Shown piece after piece: positions 1 to 9,149 of a DNA stretch of 64,000 bases. The position numbers and the translations under genes were made by a program. The notes below the pieces were generated by a model that was given only the letters and a program-made list of their open reading frames with translations, searched no databases and was not told the origin of the DNA. Source of the DNA: Bacteroidales bacterium (GTDB lineage Bacteria > Bacteroidota > Bacteroidia > Bacteroidales > UBA932); NCBI GenBank assembly GCA_017614715.1, contig JAGABI010000001.1:1-64000 (forward strand), in the 5' to 3' direction. Position 1 is the stretch's first letter, and every line of letters starts with the position of its first letter.

Positions 1-3000
1 GAGTATCCATGGAAAATCAACCGGTTTATGGTGAGCATGGATGGCATCCCCTTCCTCTGCACAAAAGACTCAAGGTTAATCCAAGGCGAGGATAAAAATA
101 TTGCATCGGGAGTCAACGACATTTTCCGCATTGGCCCTTACATCGCCTTCCAGAGAAACGGCTCTTCTGTGCTGGAGTCTGTCGCCCCCGTATCCGGCAC
201 GCGCCACATGATGGACGTAGATGGCGTCGTAACGGCAGTATCACAATATGATGACGGCATCCTAGTGGCGACCTCAACCGGATTATACAGATTTGAGGAT
301 ATGGATGCCACGGCAGAGACAGTGATAGCCGGCATGCCTGTACTAGCCGTGCATGCCGCGAGTCAGGGCATAATCTGGGCCGGCACAGATATGCGTGGCG
401 TCGCAGAGATCATTCCGGCAAGGGACGAGTTTACCACAGTTACAGACATCTTCGGCGGGAGCGCAGTGCGTTGCTTTACGCAGGACGATGAAGGGCAGCT
501 TTATGTCGGCACAAAAGGCTCTGGCATCTTTGTCTTCTCGCTCAGCGGTGATTTAATAAAGAATATTACCACAGCAGACGGCCTGCCGGACAATTCTGTT
601 TATTCCCTGGATTACCACGACGGTTATGTATGGGCAGGCACCGATGGAGTCGGTATAGCGCGCATAAAAAACGGCTGCCTGAAACTGTTTCAGGTGGATC
701 CGCTGCTCCGGTCGGTATATTCAATACATTTCACACGGGACGGTCGGCTGATTGCCGGAACCAGCGGCAGCGGACTGTATATAGTCACTCTCAACGCCCT
801 GGAGCCTTCCGGATTCACCAACTACGGGGCCGGCCAGCTTGGGAGCTATGTAGTTTATTCAGTCAGGGAGAGTTCAGACGGCACCATCTGGGTCGGCACC
901 CGCGGAGGCGGACTCAGATCCATCTCTCCCGATGGCACAATCGCCTCTCACGAAGGCGCTTACGATGTAATCTGTCTGGAGGAGGCCCCTGACGGTACAT
1001 TATGGGCGGGCTCCTCCACAGGCTTGTACCACATGAATTCCCAGGGAGATGTGTTGCGTCGTTATACTAAAGACGACGGCTTGCCCAACGCCACAATCCA
1101 TGGCGTTGTCGCCGAGCCAGACGGTGACGTATGGGCCGGAACCAGCCACGGGCTTTGCCGCATCTCTTACGACGGAGAAGCATATTCTTCCTATTATCTC
1201 CAGGACGGCCTTCAAGACAATGAATTCTCCGACGGGGCCTGCCTTCTGGCTCACGGGAAGATATACTTCGGCGGCATTCATGGATTCAGCAGCTTTGATC
1301 CTTCAGAACTGAAAAGTACCGGGGAGTTCCCGGACCTGTTCTTATATGCCGTATACATGGATAACGAGAGAGTCCCTATGGACAAAAACCTTCAAGGCGG
1401 GACATTGACGGTAAAGCCGGAATACACCACCCTGAGTTTCAGCTTTGTACCTTTAGACTACATCTATTCCCACAGGTGCGAACTGTCTTACAGGCTGGAT
1501 GGATTCAACTCCGAATGGGTCAGGCTCGGTACATCTTCCGACTTGATGGTCTTCTCCAATCTCAAACCGGGGAAATACACTCTAAATGTGCGCTGTACCA
1601 ATGCAGATGGGCGATGGAACCCCCAGGCATACAGGTTATCTATACGAGTTCTACCAAAATGGTATGCCAGCACTCCGGCCAGGATTATATTCGTTATTGC
1701 CCTCCTGCTTATTATATTGCAGATTATAAGATTTTTCCGCTACAGGGCAAGGATGCAGACCATAGAGAATGTACACGAAGGTAAACTCCAGTTCTTCACC
1801 AACATCGCGCATGAATTCTCCAACTCTCTCACTCTCATCTCCGGCCCCTGCGAGCAGCTTCACCAAGATCGCAAACTCACATCGGCACAAAAACATTGCG
1901 TGGATGTAATAGAGTCCAACTCAGAGAGGATGCAGGCGCTTATCCGGGAACTGATAATGTTCCGCAAAGCAGAAAACGGCCATCTGACCGTAAAAATCAC
2001 ACCAGTGAGGGTTGATGAACTCGCCGGGAAAATAGTCTCACTTTTCCGCGACAAGGCGGAGCAGTCCGGAATAGGCCTCAAGGTACCTTCAGAGCCACTT
2101 CTTTGGAACACCGACAGCGTCTGCCTTGAGAAGATATTGTTCAATCTTGTTTCAAATGCAATAAAATACACACCTGCAGGGGGCATCATGTCAATTGACT
2201 ACGGCGTCAATGGCGGCAAGCTGGTCATTAAAGTCACAAATACCAGCGTCGGCATCACCAGGAAAGAGATGTCGAGGGTATTTGACCGTTATGCGGTACT
2301 CGACCGTTTCGAAAAGGAGATTTCCAAAGGCCACGTGAGCAACGGCATCGGCCTGTCGCTTTGCAAAAGTCTCGCAGAGGCCCTTGGCGGCAGCATCACT
2401 CCCGACTCCGACGGCTCTTCTTATGTATCGTTCACCGTGACGTTGCCTCAGCATGAAGTGACTGCACAGGCGGCAGAAACCGTCAATGAAGAGCCAGACG
2501 CCGATGTGGCAATAGCTCAGGCAGAAGAAGATGACACTCCGGGCTCGGTCTTTAACAAAGATATTCTCGTGGTAGATGACAACCCCGACATACGCGATTT
2601 TATCCTCGGCCTTTTCCGCACCCGGTTCAATGTGATGGAGGCCGGTGATGGAGAAGAGGCCCTGAAACAGATTGCAAAGCGCCAGCCGGTGCTTATCATA
2701 AGCGACGTGATGATGGACGGCATGGATGGGAATCTGCTCCTGCGGGCAGTTAAGGACAATCCAGCCACCCGCCATATTCCGTTCATCCTGCTATCCGCCC
2801 GCAGCTCGCTAGAGAACCAGATAGAGGGTATTGAGAGCGGCGCCGACGCATACATCGGCAAGCCCTTCAGCCCGCGTCACCTAGTTGCCATGGCAGACCG
2901 GCTCATCGGTCAGGGGCAGATAATAAAAGAGTACAGCGAATCCGCCCACGCAGCTGTGCAGCAGTTTGAAGGCAATCTGGTCAAGAACGAAGACAAAGAC

Positions 3001-3315
3001 CTGATTATCCATATCACCGATTTGATTATCGCCAACATGGATAATGAAAACCTCTCTATAGACGATATCGCCTCAGAAATTGCCGTGAGCAAAATGAAAC
3101 TCTACCGGAAACTGAAAGAAACCGTCGGCATGAGTCCGACGGAGTATATACGACACATCCGCCTGGAGAATGCCGCACGCCTGCTCAAAACGACCCGCAA
3201 GACAGTCCAAGAGATAATCTACGCCTGCGGCTTCTCCAGCAGGACATGGTTCTACCGTGAGTTCCAGAAAAAATACGGCATCACCCCCAACGAATACAGA
3301 AACTTACATAGATGA
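1..3315 (+). CDS. Hybrid two-component system regulator (HTCS), 5' end outside the window
   Basis: The frame is open from base 1, so the N-terminus (signal peptide and first propeller blades) is missing; 1104 codons remain. Seen in order: two-component beta-propeller blades with repeated W/L-x-G-T motifs to about nt 1300; a Y_Y_Y Ig-like domain (about 1400-1650); one membrane helix (about 1675-1735); a histidine kinase with the phospho-His codon at 1810-1812 (HEFSNSLTLI) and N-box LVSNAIKY; a receiver with phospho-Asp at 2704-2706 (SDVMMDG); and a C-terminal AraC-type double HTH. Such proteins usually sense an oligosaccharide in the periplasm and switch on a polysaccharide utilization locus through cytoplasmic DNA binding. 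The target locus is presumably left of the window. The usual RTP after the kinase HEF is SNS here, and the G1 box reads NTSVGI instead of DxGxGI. Confidence 0.93.
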   Translation, partial: EYPWKINRFMVSMDGIPFLCTKDSRLIQGEDKNIASGVNDIFRIGPYIAFQRNGSSVLESVAPVSGTRHMMDVDGVVTAVSQYDDGILVATSTGLYRFEDMDATAETVIAGMPVLAVHAASQGIIWAGTDMRGVAEIIPARDEFTTVTDIFGGSAVRCFTQDDEGQLYVGTKGSGIFVFSLSGDLIKNITTADGLPDNSVYSLDYHDGYVWAGTDGVGIARIKNGCLKLFQVDPLLRSVYSIHFTRDGRLIAGTSGSGLYIVTLNALEPSGFTNYGAGQLGSYVVYSVRESSDGTIWVGTRGGGLRSISPDGTIASHEGAYDVICLEEAPDGTLWAGSSTGLYHMNSQGDVLRRYTKDDGLPNATIHGVVAEPDGDVWAGTSHGLCRISYDGEAYSSYYLQDGLQDNEFSDGACLLAHGKIYFGGIHGFSSFDPSELKSTGEFPDLFLYAVYMDNERVPMDKNLQGGTLTVKPEYTTLSFSFVPLDYIYSHRCELSYRLDGFNSEWVRLGTSSDLMVFSNLKPGKYTLNVRCTNADGRWNPQAYRLSIRVLPKWYASTPARIIFVIALLLIILQIIRFFRYRARMQTIENVHEGKLQFFTNIAHEFSNSLTLISGPCEQLHQDRKLTSAQKHCVDVIESNSERMQALIRELIMFRKAENGHLTVKITPVRVDELAGKIVSLFRDKAEQSGIGLKVPSEPLLWNTDSVCLEKILFNLVSNAIKYTPAGGIMSIDYGVNGGKLVIKVTNTSVGITRKEMSRVFDRYAVLDRFEKEISKGHVSNGIGLSLCKSLAEALGGSITPDSDGSSYVSFTVTLPQHEVTAQAAETVNEEPDADVAIAQAEEDDTPGSVFNKDILVVDDNPDIRDFILGLFRTRFNVMEAGDGEEALKQIAKRQPVLIISDVMMDGMDGNLLLRAVKDNPATRHIPFILLSARSSLENQIEGIESGADAYIGKPFSPRHLVAMADRLIGQGQIIKEYSESAHAAVQQFEGNLVKNEDKDLIIHITDLIIANMDNENLSIDDIASEIAVSKMKLYRKLKETVGMSPTEYIRHIRLENAARLLKTTRKTVQEIIYACGFSSRTWFYREFQKKYGITPNEYRNLHR

Positions 3316-3999
3316 AGCAATCATCAACACAGAAGGTATGTTGATGATGCAGTGAAGCAGGACGCCCCACCAGAAGCCGAGGTTAACTCGTGCGTAGGTG
3401 ATGGCACAACCTCCGGCCATGGGCACCATAATGGTTGCCAGTGCATAAGGAAACACCTGCCCGTTCAGGACAGAGAATGCCCTCAAATGCAGCAAGCCAA
3501 AACCGATTGCCGATATCCACATGGCAAGAATGATGTATCTCTTCCGCCAGTCTTTCCATTGTTCGTCGGTAGTGAAACGGCAAATCAGCCAATATAAAAG
3601 CGCCCCGGCGGCAGCAAGTCCCAACAGGATGTACCAAACCCGGCATTTATAGAGGAAAAAGGCGCATACAATTGGGAGGAGGCCAACCCAAAGGGCAACG
3701 GTCTGCCGCTTGAAAGAGAGTCCCAGCCGAAACATAATCTCCTCTGCCAGTGGCGCGACAATTATAAAATGAAGCAACGTCTTCCACGTGGCATTGCCCA
3801 TATAATTGGCAGGATCACCAATGAACTTGGTCAGCTCTGCAGGATTAATGCCCCTGGACATATAGACGGCAGTACAAACAATTTTCAACAGAATTGCCCC
3901 CACCATCAGTATCGCAAACCATTTCAGGGTAATACCGATAATTCTCTTTTTTGAAAGGGATAAAAAATCATCCGGCCTGTTCAGAATAAACTTCGCCAT
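3304..3999 (-). CDS. CPBP family intramembrane metalloprotease (Abi/Rce1-like)
   Basis: 231 aa when started at the Met before AKFILNRPDD; a longer in-frame start would run into the neighbouring gene. There are several hydrophobic helices and the CPBP signature: motif 1 with paired glutamates (APLAEEIMFR), motif 2 with His (FGLLHL), and a third His near the C-terminus (LLHCIIN). CPBP proteins are membrane-embedded proteases related to Rce1; bacterial members act in peptide maturation, immunity to self-made bacteriocins, or have unknown roles. The last 12 bp overlap convergently with the end of the hybrid regulator. No bacteriocin gene is adjacent, so substrate and role are unknown. Confidence 0.85.
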   Translation of the reverse strand: MAKFILNRPDDFLSLSKKRIIGITLKWFAILMVGAILLKIVCTAVYMSRGINPAELTKFIGDPANYMGNATWKTLLHFIIVAPLAEEIMFRLGLSFKRQTVALWVGLLPIVCAFFLYKCRVWYILLGLAAAGALLYWLICRFTTDEQWKDWRKRYIILAMWISAIGFGLLHLRAFSVLNGQVFPYALATIMVPMAGGCAITYARVNLGFWWGVLLHCIINIPSVLMIASSM

Positions 4000-4042
4000 A
4001 AAGCAATACTCTATTATTCGATTTCCGCAGACCCTAGTCGCT

Positions 4043-4744
4043 CTATTTTGAGACGGGGCGGACAGAGTACCCATTAAAACGGTAGTTGCCGTACCTGTAC
4101 ACTCCTCCTGAATTGAAGTAAATGTTTCTCGCGTGGTACAGGTGTTCCATATCGAGGGAAGATGACCAGTAGTAGCCGTCGGTACCCGTATCGCTGAGGT
4201 AGGTATAGATCCGGTATCCAGCGGCGGGAAGAAATATGCTGTTGCCGTTAATCTTACTGGTTACCATGTAGCCATTCACGTCGTTCTGAGTTGTCCACGT
4301 CCAAGTGCATTTGGTTCGCAGTTCTGTCCATTCCGCATCTGTGGGCATACGCCATCGTCCTCCAAGCTTGGCATTGGCAACATCATCCACTTCATCCAGA
4401 ACCGTCTTGTTGTCCACACTGCCATAAGAACCACTTGTATTATATTTGGTTAAGGAATCATGAGAACCGTTGCACCATATATATACAGACCAATTATAAT
4501 TCTCCTTGGTCTCGGTTTCGCCCCAGGCGTAATAATCCCCAAATTCTTCCGGCTGATTTGCGCCAAGGTTACATGTCGCCCACTTGACCGAAAGTCCCAA
4601 ATCAACATACCCACTTTCATCCGTGTCAAGTTGAGACTCCGAAACCAAACATTTATGCGCGTGCATCGTCAGCGCAATCAGGCACATCGTGCAAATCAAA
4701 AATACTTTTTTCTTAAAGAAACGGTTGCGGGCGGCGACAGCCAA
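4043..4744 (-). CDS. FISUMP-domain (Fibrobacter succinogenes major paralogous domain) exported protein
   Basis: The mature part carries the Bacteroidales FISUMP pattern: YVDLGLSVKWATCNLGA, YYAWGET, GGRWRMPTDAEWTEL, and a terminal YSVRPV. These are secreted or surface proteins of unknown function with a C-type-lectin/SUMF1-like look. The start is unusual. A Lys-rich signal peptide (KKKVFLICTMCLIAL) has no ATG in front of it; the only upstream start is TTG at 4744, two codons after an in-frame TAG. The first ATG (4687) would leave a very short hydrophobic leader. The gene begins only 11 bp beyond the 3' end of a tRNA-Arg on the same strand, so it may be read through from the tRNA promoter or may be a 5'-truncated paralogue. 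Confidence 0.75.
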   Translation of the reverse strand: MAVAARNRFFKKKVFLICTMCLIALTMHAHKCLVSESQLDTDESGYVDLGLSVKWATCNLGANQPEEFGDYYAWGETETKENYNWSVYIWCNGSHDSLTKYNTSGSYGSVDNKTVLDEVDDVANAKLGGRWRMPTDAEWTELRTKCTWTWTTQNDVNGYMVTSKINGNSIFLPAAGYRIYTYLSDTGTDGYYWSSSLDMEHLYHARNIYFNSGGVYRYGNYRFNGYSVRPVSK

Positions 4745-4755
4745 TCCCTATTTCG

Positions 4756-4827
4756 TAGCCCCTACAGGAATCGAACCTGTATTTAAGGTTTAGGAAACCT
4801 CCGTTCTATCCGTTGAACTAAGGGGCC
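4756..4827 (-). tRNA. tRNA-Arg (anticodon CCU)
   Basis: The minus strand folds as a 72-nt cloverleaf: acceptor GGCCCCT pairs with AGGGGCT (first pair G-U), D arm GTTC/GAAC, anticodon stem GAGGT/ACCTT with loop TTCCTAA (anticodon CCT), T arm ACAGG-TTCGATT-CCTGT, discriminator A. No CCA is encoded. It reads AGG codons. Confidence 0.93.
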
Positions 4828-4895
4828 TTATAATGAAAAAGGGGCCTGAAAGATACCCCCAATTCATTCCGGGCTAGAAGCCCTGTTAAATCAAA

Positions 4896-5075
4896 TTACG
4901 CCTTCTTGGCAATAATCTGACGTCCGCGATAGTAGCCGCACTCAGGGCAAACGTGGTGATACATTACGGTCGCGCCACAGTTGGAGCAAGTCGCCATAGT
5001 GGGGACGGGAGCTACATCGTGGGTTCTTCTTTTGTCTCTGCGCTGCTTGGAGACTTTTCGTTTAGGATGTGCCAT
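4896..5075 (-). CDS. rpmF: 50S ribosomal protein L32
   Basis: 59 aa, starting MAHPKRKVSKQRRDKRRTHD. Two CxxC pairs (CSNC and CPEC) form the zinc ribbon of the C+ type of L32. It is a structural protein of the large ribosomal subunit. It lies 12 bp downstream of the DUF177 gene on the same strand, the conserved bacterial pairing, so the two are almost certainly cotranscribed. Confidence 0.97.
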   Translation of the reverse strand: MAHPKRKVSKQRRDKRRTHDVAPVPTMATCSNCGATVMYHHVCPECGYYRGRQIIAKKA

Positions 5076-5087
5076 TGTTTATAATTT

Positions 5088-5618
5088 TTAATCTTTATTA
5101 TTTTTCCTGTTCTGTTTCAACAAATCCTTCAAACCGCTGAAGGGGGTGTTCGCCGGAGCGTCCTTTTTTGCATCTGCCTCGTCGCTAAGGCGAGAGAGGG
5201 CTGCAGGGCTGCACTGCCCCTCGGGATGAACCTTCTGCATAGGGAGCGAGACGCATATCAAATCGTAAATCGTCTGCGCCAGATCCACCTCTGAGGTGCC
5301 TTCGCGGAGGATGATTATGTTGTCATCTTCATTTACGACATCACCCGGCTCGGCATCAAAGCGGATGGTGAGACGCTGGTCTATTTCGATTGGCATCTGA
5401 AGCTCTTCCAGACACCTGTCGCACTCGACCTTAGCCGCCCCCGCCACCTTGCAGTGTATTTCAATCCAGCCCCCTTTCTGCTCTGCAACAAGGTCTGCAC
5501 GGGCATCCAAGCCCTGAATCAAGTCGCGCGAGAATCTCTCCAGAAAATCATCGCCCAGCGAGAATTCAAACTCCTGACCGCCGCGTGTAAGCCCGTGAAG
5601 TGGAATGACAATCTCCAT
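5088..5618 (-). CDS. DUF177 (YceD-type) protein paired with rpmF
   Basis: 176 aa with the family signature C-x2-C (VECDRCLEEL) at about residues 66-70 and the later acidic DLAQTIYDLI stretch. YceD/DUF177 proteins are nearly always encoded just before rpmF and are linked with 23S rRNA/large-subunit homeostasis, though the mechanism is not settled. The C-terminus is Lys/Asn-rich. A good Bacteroidota promoter lies directly upstream (5649-5679). Confidence 0.93.
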   Translation of the reverse strand: MEIVIPLHGLTRGGQEFEFSLGDDFLERFSRDLIQGLDARADLVAEQKGGWIEIHCKVAGAAKVECDRCLEELQMPIEIDQRLTIRFDAEPGDVVNEDDNIIILREGTSEVDLAQTIYDLICVSLPMQKVHPEGQCSPAALSRLSDEADAKKDAPANTPFSGLKDLLKQNRKNNKD

Positions 5619-5648
5619 TATCTTCTAACTTCTGCAGATTAGGGGGTG

Positions 5649-5679
5649 CAAATATAACAATATTTTTTTGGTTTGCAAC
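5649..5679 (-). promoter_or_regulatory. Bacteroidota sigma-A promoter of the DUF177-rpmF operon
   Basis: On the minus strand, a GTTG -33 element (5676-5679) is followed after 19 nt by a perfect -7 box TATATTTG (5649-5656). It sits about 30 nt before the DUF177 start. Confidence 0.7.
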
Positions 5680-7479
5680 CTATTTTAAGGCAGCGCGCTT
5701 GCGTGCAGTCTCGTCAAGCAGTATCTTGCGCAAGCGCATCGAGTGGGGCGTAACCTCAACCAGTTCGTCCTCCTGAATATACTCCAGCGCCTCTTCGAGG
5801 CTGAATTTAATGGCGGGAGGTAGCATCACCTTCTCGTCGCTGCCGGCGGCGCGGACGTTGGTGAGTTTCTTGGTCTTGCAGATATTGATGTTGAGGTCGC
5901 GCTCGCGGGTGTGCTCGCCCACCACCTGTCCGGCATAAATTTCATCGCCGGGCTCCACGAAGAAACGGCCGCGATCCTGCAACTTGTCCATTGCATAGGC
6001 AATAGCGGTGCCTGTATCCAGGGAGACCAGGGAACCGTTGATACGCTTTTCAATGTCGCCCTTGTATGGCTCATAATCCTTGAAGCGGTGCGAAACCACA
6101 GCCTCTCCTGCAGATGCGGTGAGCAGGTTGCTCCTGAGACCCATCATACCGCGGGAAGGGATATCGAAATCGAGGTGCGTGCGGCCGTCGCGGGAATCCA
6201 TGTGAACCAGTGCCCCTTTGCGGCGGGTCGCCATCTCAATGGCGCGCCCCACGAACTCGTCAGGGACGTCGATGGTCAGGTTCTCGATAGGTTCGCAACG
6301 CTGGCCGTTGATGGTCTTGTCCAGCACTTTTGGCTGACCGACCTGAAGTTCGAACCCCTCGCGGCGCATAGTCTCAATCAGGATGGAAAGGTGCAGCACG
6401 CCGCGACCGTAAACCACGAAGGAATCGGTGCCGACGCCAGGTTTCACGCGCAGCGCAAGGTCCTTCTCAAGCTCGCGGTCCAGACGCTCCTTGAGGTGAC
6501 GGCTGGTCACAAACTTGCCATCCTTGCCAAAGAAGGGGGAGTCGTTGATGCTGAACAGCATGCTCATGGTGGGCTCGTCCACGGCAATGGGCGGCAGAGC
6601 CTCAGGATTTTCAAAATCGGCAATGGTATCGCCAATCTCAAAGCCGTTGATACCCACAACCGCGCAGATATCACCGCACTGGACGCTCTCTACAGGGGTC
6701 TTTTCCAGCCCGTTGAAAACCATCAGGTCTTTTATCTTCTGCTTCTCAATTATATCGTAGCGCTTGCAGAGCGATATGTTGTCATTCTTGTGCAGAGTGC
6801 CTCTGGTGATACGGCCCACAGCGATACGCCCCACATACGGGGAATACTCCAGGGAGGATATAAGCAACTGGGGCGTGCCCTCCAACACCTCCGGCTCAGG
6901 GATTTCACTGAGGATGACGTCCAGCAGCGGAGTTATGTTGTCGGTGGGCTTGCGCCAGTCGAGCGACATCCACCCCTGCTTTGCACTGCCATAGACTGTC
7001 TTGAAATCGAGCTGCTCTTCTGTTGCATCCAGCGTAAACATCAGGTCAAACACCTGCTCGTTCACAAAATCGGGACGACAGTTGGGTTTGTCCACCTTGT
7101 TTATCACCACGATGGGCTTTTTACCCATGCTTATGGCCTTCTGCAGCACGAAACGGGTCTGCGGCATGGTCCCCTCAAAGGCATCCACCAGCAGCAGCAC
7201 ACCGTCTGCCATATTGAGCACGCGCTCTACCTCACCGCCAAAATCGGCGTGGCCGGGAGTGTCTATAATATTGATTTTAACACCCTTATACGTTACTGAT
7301 ACATTCTTTGCCAGGATAGTGATGCCGCGCTCGCGCTCCAGATCGCCGGAGTCCAGAATCAGGTCACCCATCTTCTCCACCTCGCGCATGTGGGTGGTTT
7401 GCTGTATCAATCTGTCCACCAGGGTAGTCTTGCCGTGGTCAACGTGGGCTATAATAGCTATGTTTCTAATATTCTGCAT
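5680..7479 (-). CDS. typA: Ribosome-associated translational GTPase TypA/BipA
   Basis: 599 aa from the Met before QNIRNIAIIAHVDHGKTT; 12 extra in-frame codons upstream lie in the promoter region. The G domain has G1 AHVDHGKTT, G2 RERGITI, G3 DTPGHADFGGEV and G4 NKVDKP, followed by the domain 2 beta barrel, EF-G-like domains and the TypA-specific C-terminal domain (VEVTPHSMRLRK). It is a ribosome-dependent GTPase needed for 50S assembly and growth at low temperature or under stress. Length and motif order are standard. It is divergent from guaA with a 74-bp spacer, and single-gene transcription is likely. Confidence 0.97.
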   Translation of the reverse strand: MQNIRNIAIIAHVDHGKTTLVDRLIQQTTHMREVEKMGDLILDSGDLERERGITILAKNVSVTYKGVKINIIDTPGHADFGGEVERVLNMADGVLLLVDAFEGTMPQTRFVLQKAISMGKKPIVVINKVDKPNCRPDFVNEQVFDLMFTLDATEEQLDFKTVYGSAKQGWMSLDWRKPTDNITPLLDVILSEIPEPEVLEGTPQLLISSLEYSPYVGRIAVGRITRGTLHKNDNISLCKRYDIIEKQKIKDLMVFNGLEKTPVESVQCGDICAVVGINGFEIGDTIADFENPEALPPIAVDEPTMSMLFSINDSPFFGKDGKFVTSRHLKERLDRELEKDLALRVKPGVGTDSFVVYGRGVLHLSILIETMRREGFELQVGQPKVLDKTINGQRCEPIENLTIDVPDEFVGRAIEMATRRKGALVHMDSRDGRTHLDFDIPSRGMMGLRSNLLTASAGEAVVSHRFKDYEPYKGDIEKRINGSLVSLDTGTAIAYAMDKLQDRGRFFVEPGDEIYAGQVVGEHTRERDLNINICKTKKLTNVRAAGSDEKVMLPPAIKFSLEEALEYIQEDELVEVTPHSMRLRKILLDETARKRAALK

Positions 7480-7553
7480 AGTCGTTTTCAAAAACAGGGC
7501 GCAAAAATACAACATTTTTTATACTTTTGCTCGCTCCACACTCCTTATTTATT

Positions 7554-9128
7554 ATGACAGAAAATATACTCATTCTGGACTTCGGCTCTCAGGTTACCCA
7601 ACTTATCGGCCGCCGGGTCCGGGAATTGAACGTTTATTGCGAAATACACCCTTTCAACAAGATGCCGGAGATTGGCCCCGATGTACGCGGAGTGATACTC
7701 TCCGGCAGCCCTGCGTCTGTGCGTGATGCAGCCGCCCCCCGCATAGATTTGAGCGGCATCAAGGGGCGTCTCCCCCTGCTTGGGATATGTTATGGCGCTC
7801 AATATCTGGCTTATAATTATGGCGGAAGCGTAGAGAACTCCGGCAGCCGCGAATATGGCCGCGCCATGTTGCATGTGGTGGATTCTTCATCTCCGCTGTT
7901 TGCAGGGGTCAGCACCCAGTCACAGGTATGGATGTCCCACGGAGACACCATCACCGCCCTCCCCGCCGCAGCTGAGGTAATCGGCTCCACGGATGATGTC
8001 GTGAATGCCGCCTATCACATAAAAGGTGAAGACACCTACGCGGTTCAGTTCCATCCGGAAGTATTTCACAGCAAAGAAGGCCCAAAAATCCTTGAGAACT
8101 TTGTGAAGGGTATCTGCGGCTGCTGCGGCGACTGGACTCCGGAAAGTTTCATAGATACCACCGTGGCCGCGCTGCGCGAAAGAATTGGCGGCGACCACGT
8201 GATTCTGGGCCTCTCAGGCGGTGTGGATTCCACCGTGGCGGCAGTTCTTCTGAACAAGGCCATCGGCAGCCAGCTGCACTGCATATTCGTGGACAACGGA
8301 CTGCTCCGCAAAAACGAATTCACAGACGTGCTGGAATCTTACAAGGATATGGGCCTCAACGTTATTGGCGTGAATGCCGGGCAGCGGTTCCTCTCTGCAT
8401 TGAAGGGCATCTCCGACCCGGAAAAGAAGCGCAAAGCCATCGGCAACGCCTTCATTGAGGTATTCGATGCCGAAGCGCAGAAAATAACCCACGCCCGTTA
8501 TCTGGCACAAGGCACCATTTACCCCGATGTTATTGAGTCCTGCTCTGTGAACGGACCATCCGCAAAGATAAAATCCCACCACAACGTGGGCGGCCTGCCA
8601 GAGAAGATGAACCTCCAGATAGTGGAACCGCTCCGCAGCCTCTTCAAAGACGAGGTGCGCCGCGTGGGGCGTGCCCTGGGCATCAAAGATGAACTGGTGG
8701 GACGCCACCCTTTCCCCGGGCCGTCACTGGGTATCCGCATCCTTGGCGACATCACGGAAGAGAAACTTGAGATACTGCGCAATGCCGACGATATCTACAT
8801 CCGCAGCCTGCGCGCATATAAGTGCGACCTCCCCTCTGCAAGTGAACCGCTGCGCCGCGCCACCAACCTGTACGATGCAATCTGGCAAGCCGGCGTGATT
8901 CTGCTGCCGGTGAAAAGTGTTGGTGTGATGGGTGACGAACGCACCTATGAATATACTGTGGCCCTTCGTGCCGTGGTATCCACAGACGGCATGACCGCCG
9001 ATTGGTTTCCCCTCCCGTACGACTTCATAGCCAAGGTCAGCAACGACATCATCAACAAAGTCCGCGGCGTCAACCGCGTCTGCTACGACATCTCCTCCAA
9101 ACCGCCGGCAACGATCGAGTGGGAATGA
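7554..9128 (+). CDS. guaA: GMP synthase (glutamine-hydrolysing)
   Basis: 524 aa from [17 protein letters not shown]. The N-terminal class I glutamine amidotransferase has its nucleophile in GICYGAQ and His/Glu in VQFHPEV. It is followed by the ATP-pyrophosphatase domain with the P-loop [11 protein letters not shown] and the GMP synthase dimerization tail ending [18 protein letters not shown]. It converts XMP to GMP with Gln and ATP in the cytoplasm. A TACTTTTG -7 box (7522-7529) lies 24 nt before the start. The amidase gene follows after 21 bp, so a loose operon is possible. Confidence 0.98.
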   Translation: MTENILILDFGSQVTQLIGRRVRELNVYCEIHPFNKMPEIGPDVRGVILSGSPASVRDAAAPRIDLSGIKGRLPLLGICYGAQYLAYNYGGSVENSGSREYGRAMLHVVDSSSPLFAGVSTQSQVWMSHGDTITALPAAAEVIGSTDDVVNAAYHIKGEDTYAVQFHPEVFHSKEGPKILENFVKGICGCCGDWTPESFIDTTVAALRERIGGDHVILGLSGGVDSTVAAVLLNKAIGSQLHCIFVDNGLLRKNEFTDVLESYKDMGLNVIGVNAGQRFLSALKGISDPEKKRKAIGNAFIEVFDAEAQKITHARYLAQGTIYPDVIESCSVNGPSAKIKSHHNVGGLPEKMNLQIVEPLRSLFKDEVRRVGRALGIKDELVGRHPFPGPSLGIRILGDITEEKLEILRNADDIYIRSLRAYKCDLPSASEPLRRATNLYDAIWQAGVILLPVKSVGVMGDERTYEYTVALRAVVSTDGMTADWFPLPYDFIAKVSNDIINKVRGVNRVCYDISSKPPATIEWE

Positions 9129-9149
9129 TGGACATTAATGATAATCCCA

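Noticed and set aside
5911-7299. 462-codon open frame on the plus strand inside typA
   Set aside because: It is fully antisense to an intact, strongly conserved gene; GC-rich coding DNA leaves such shadow frames open. It has no recognisable domain or leader.
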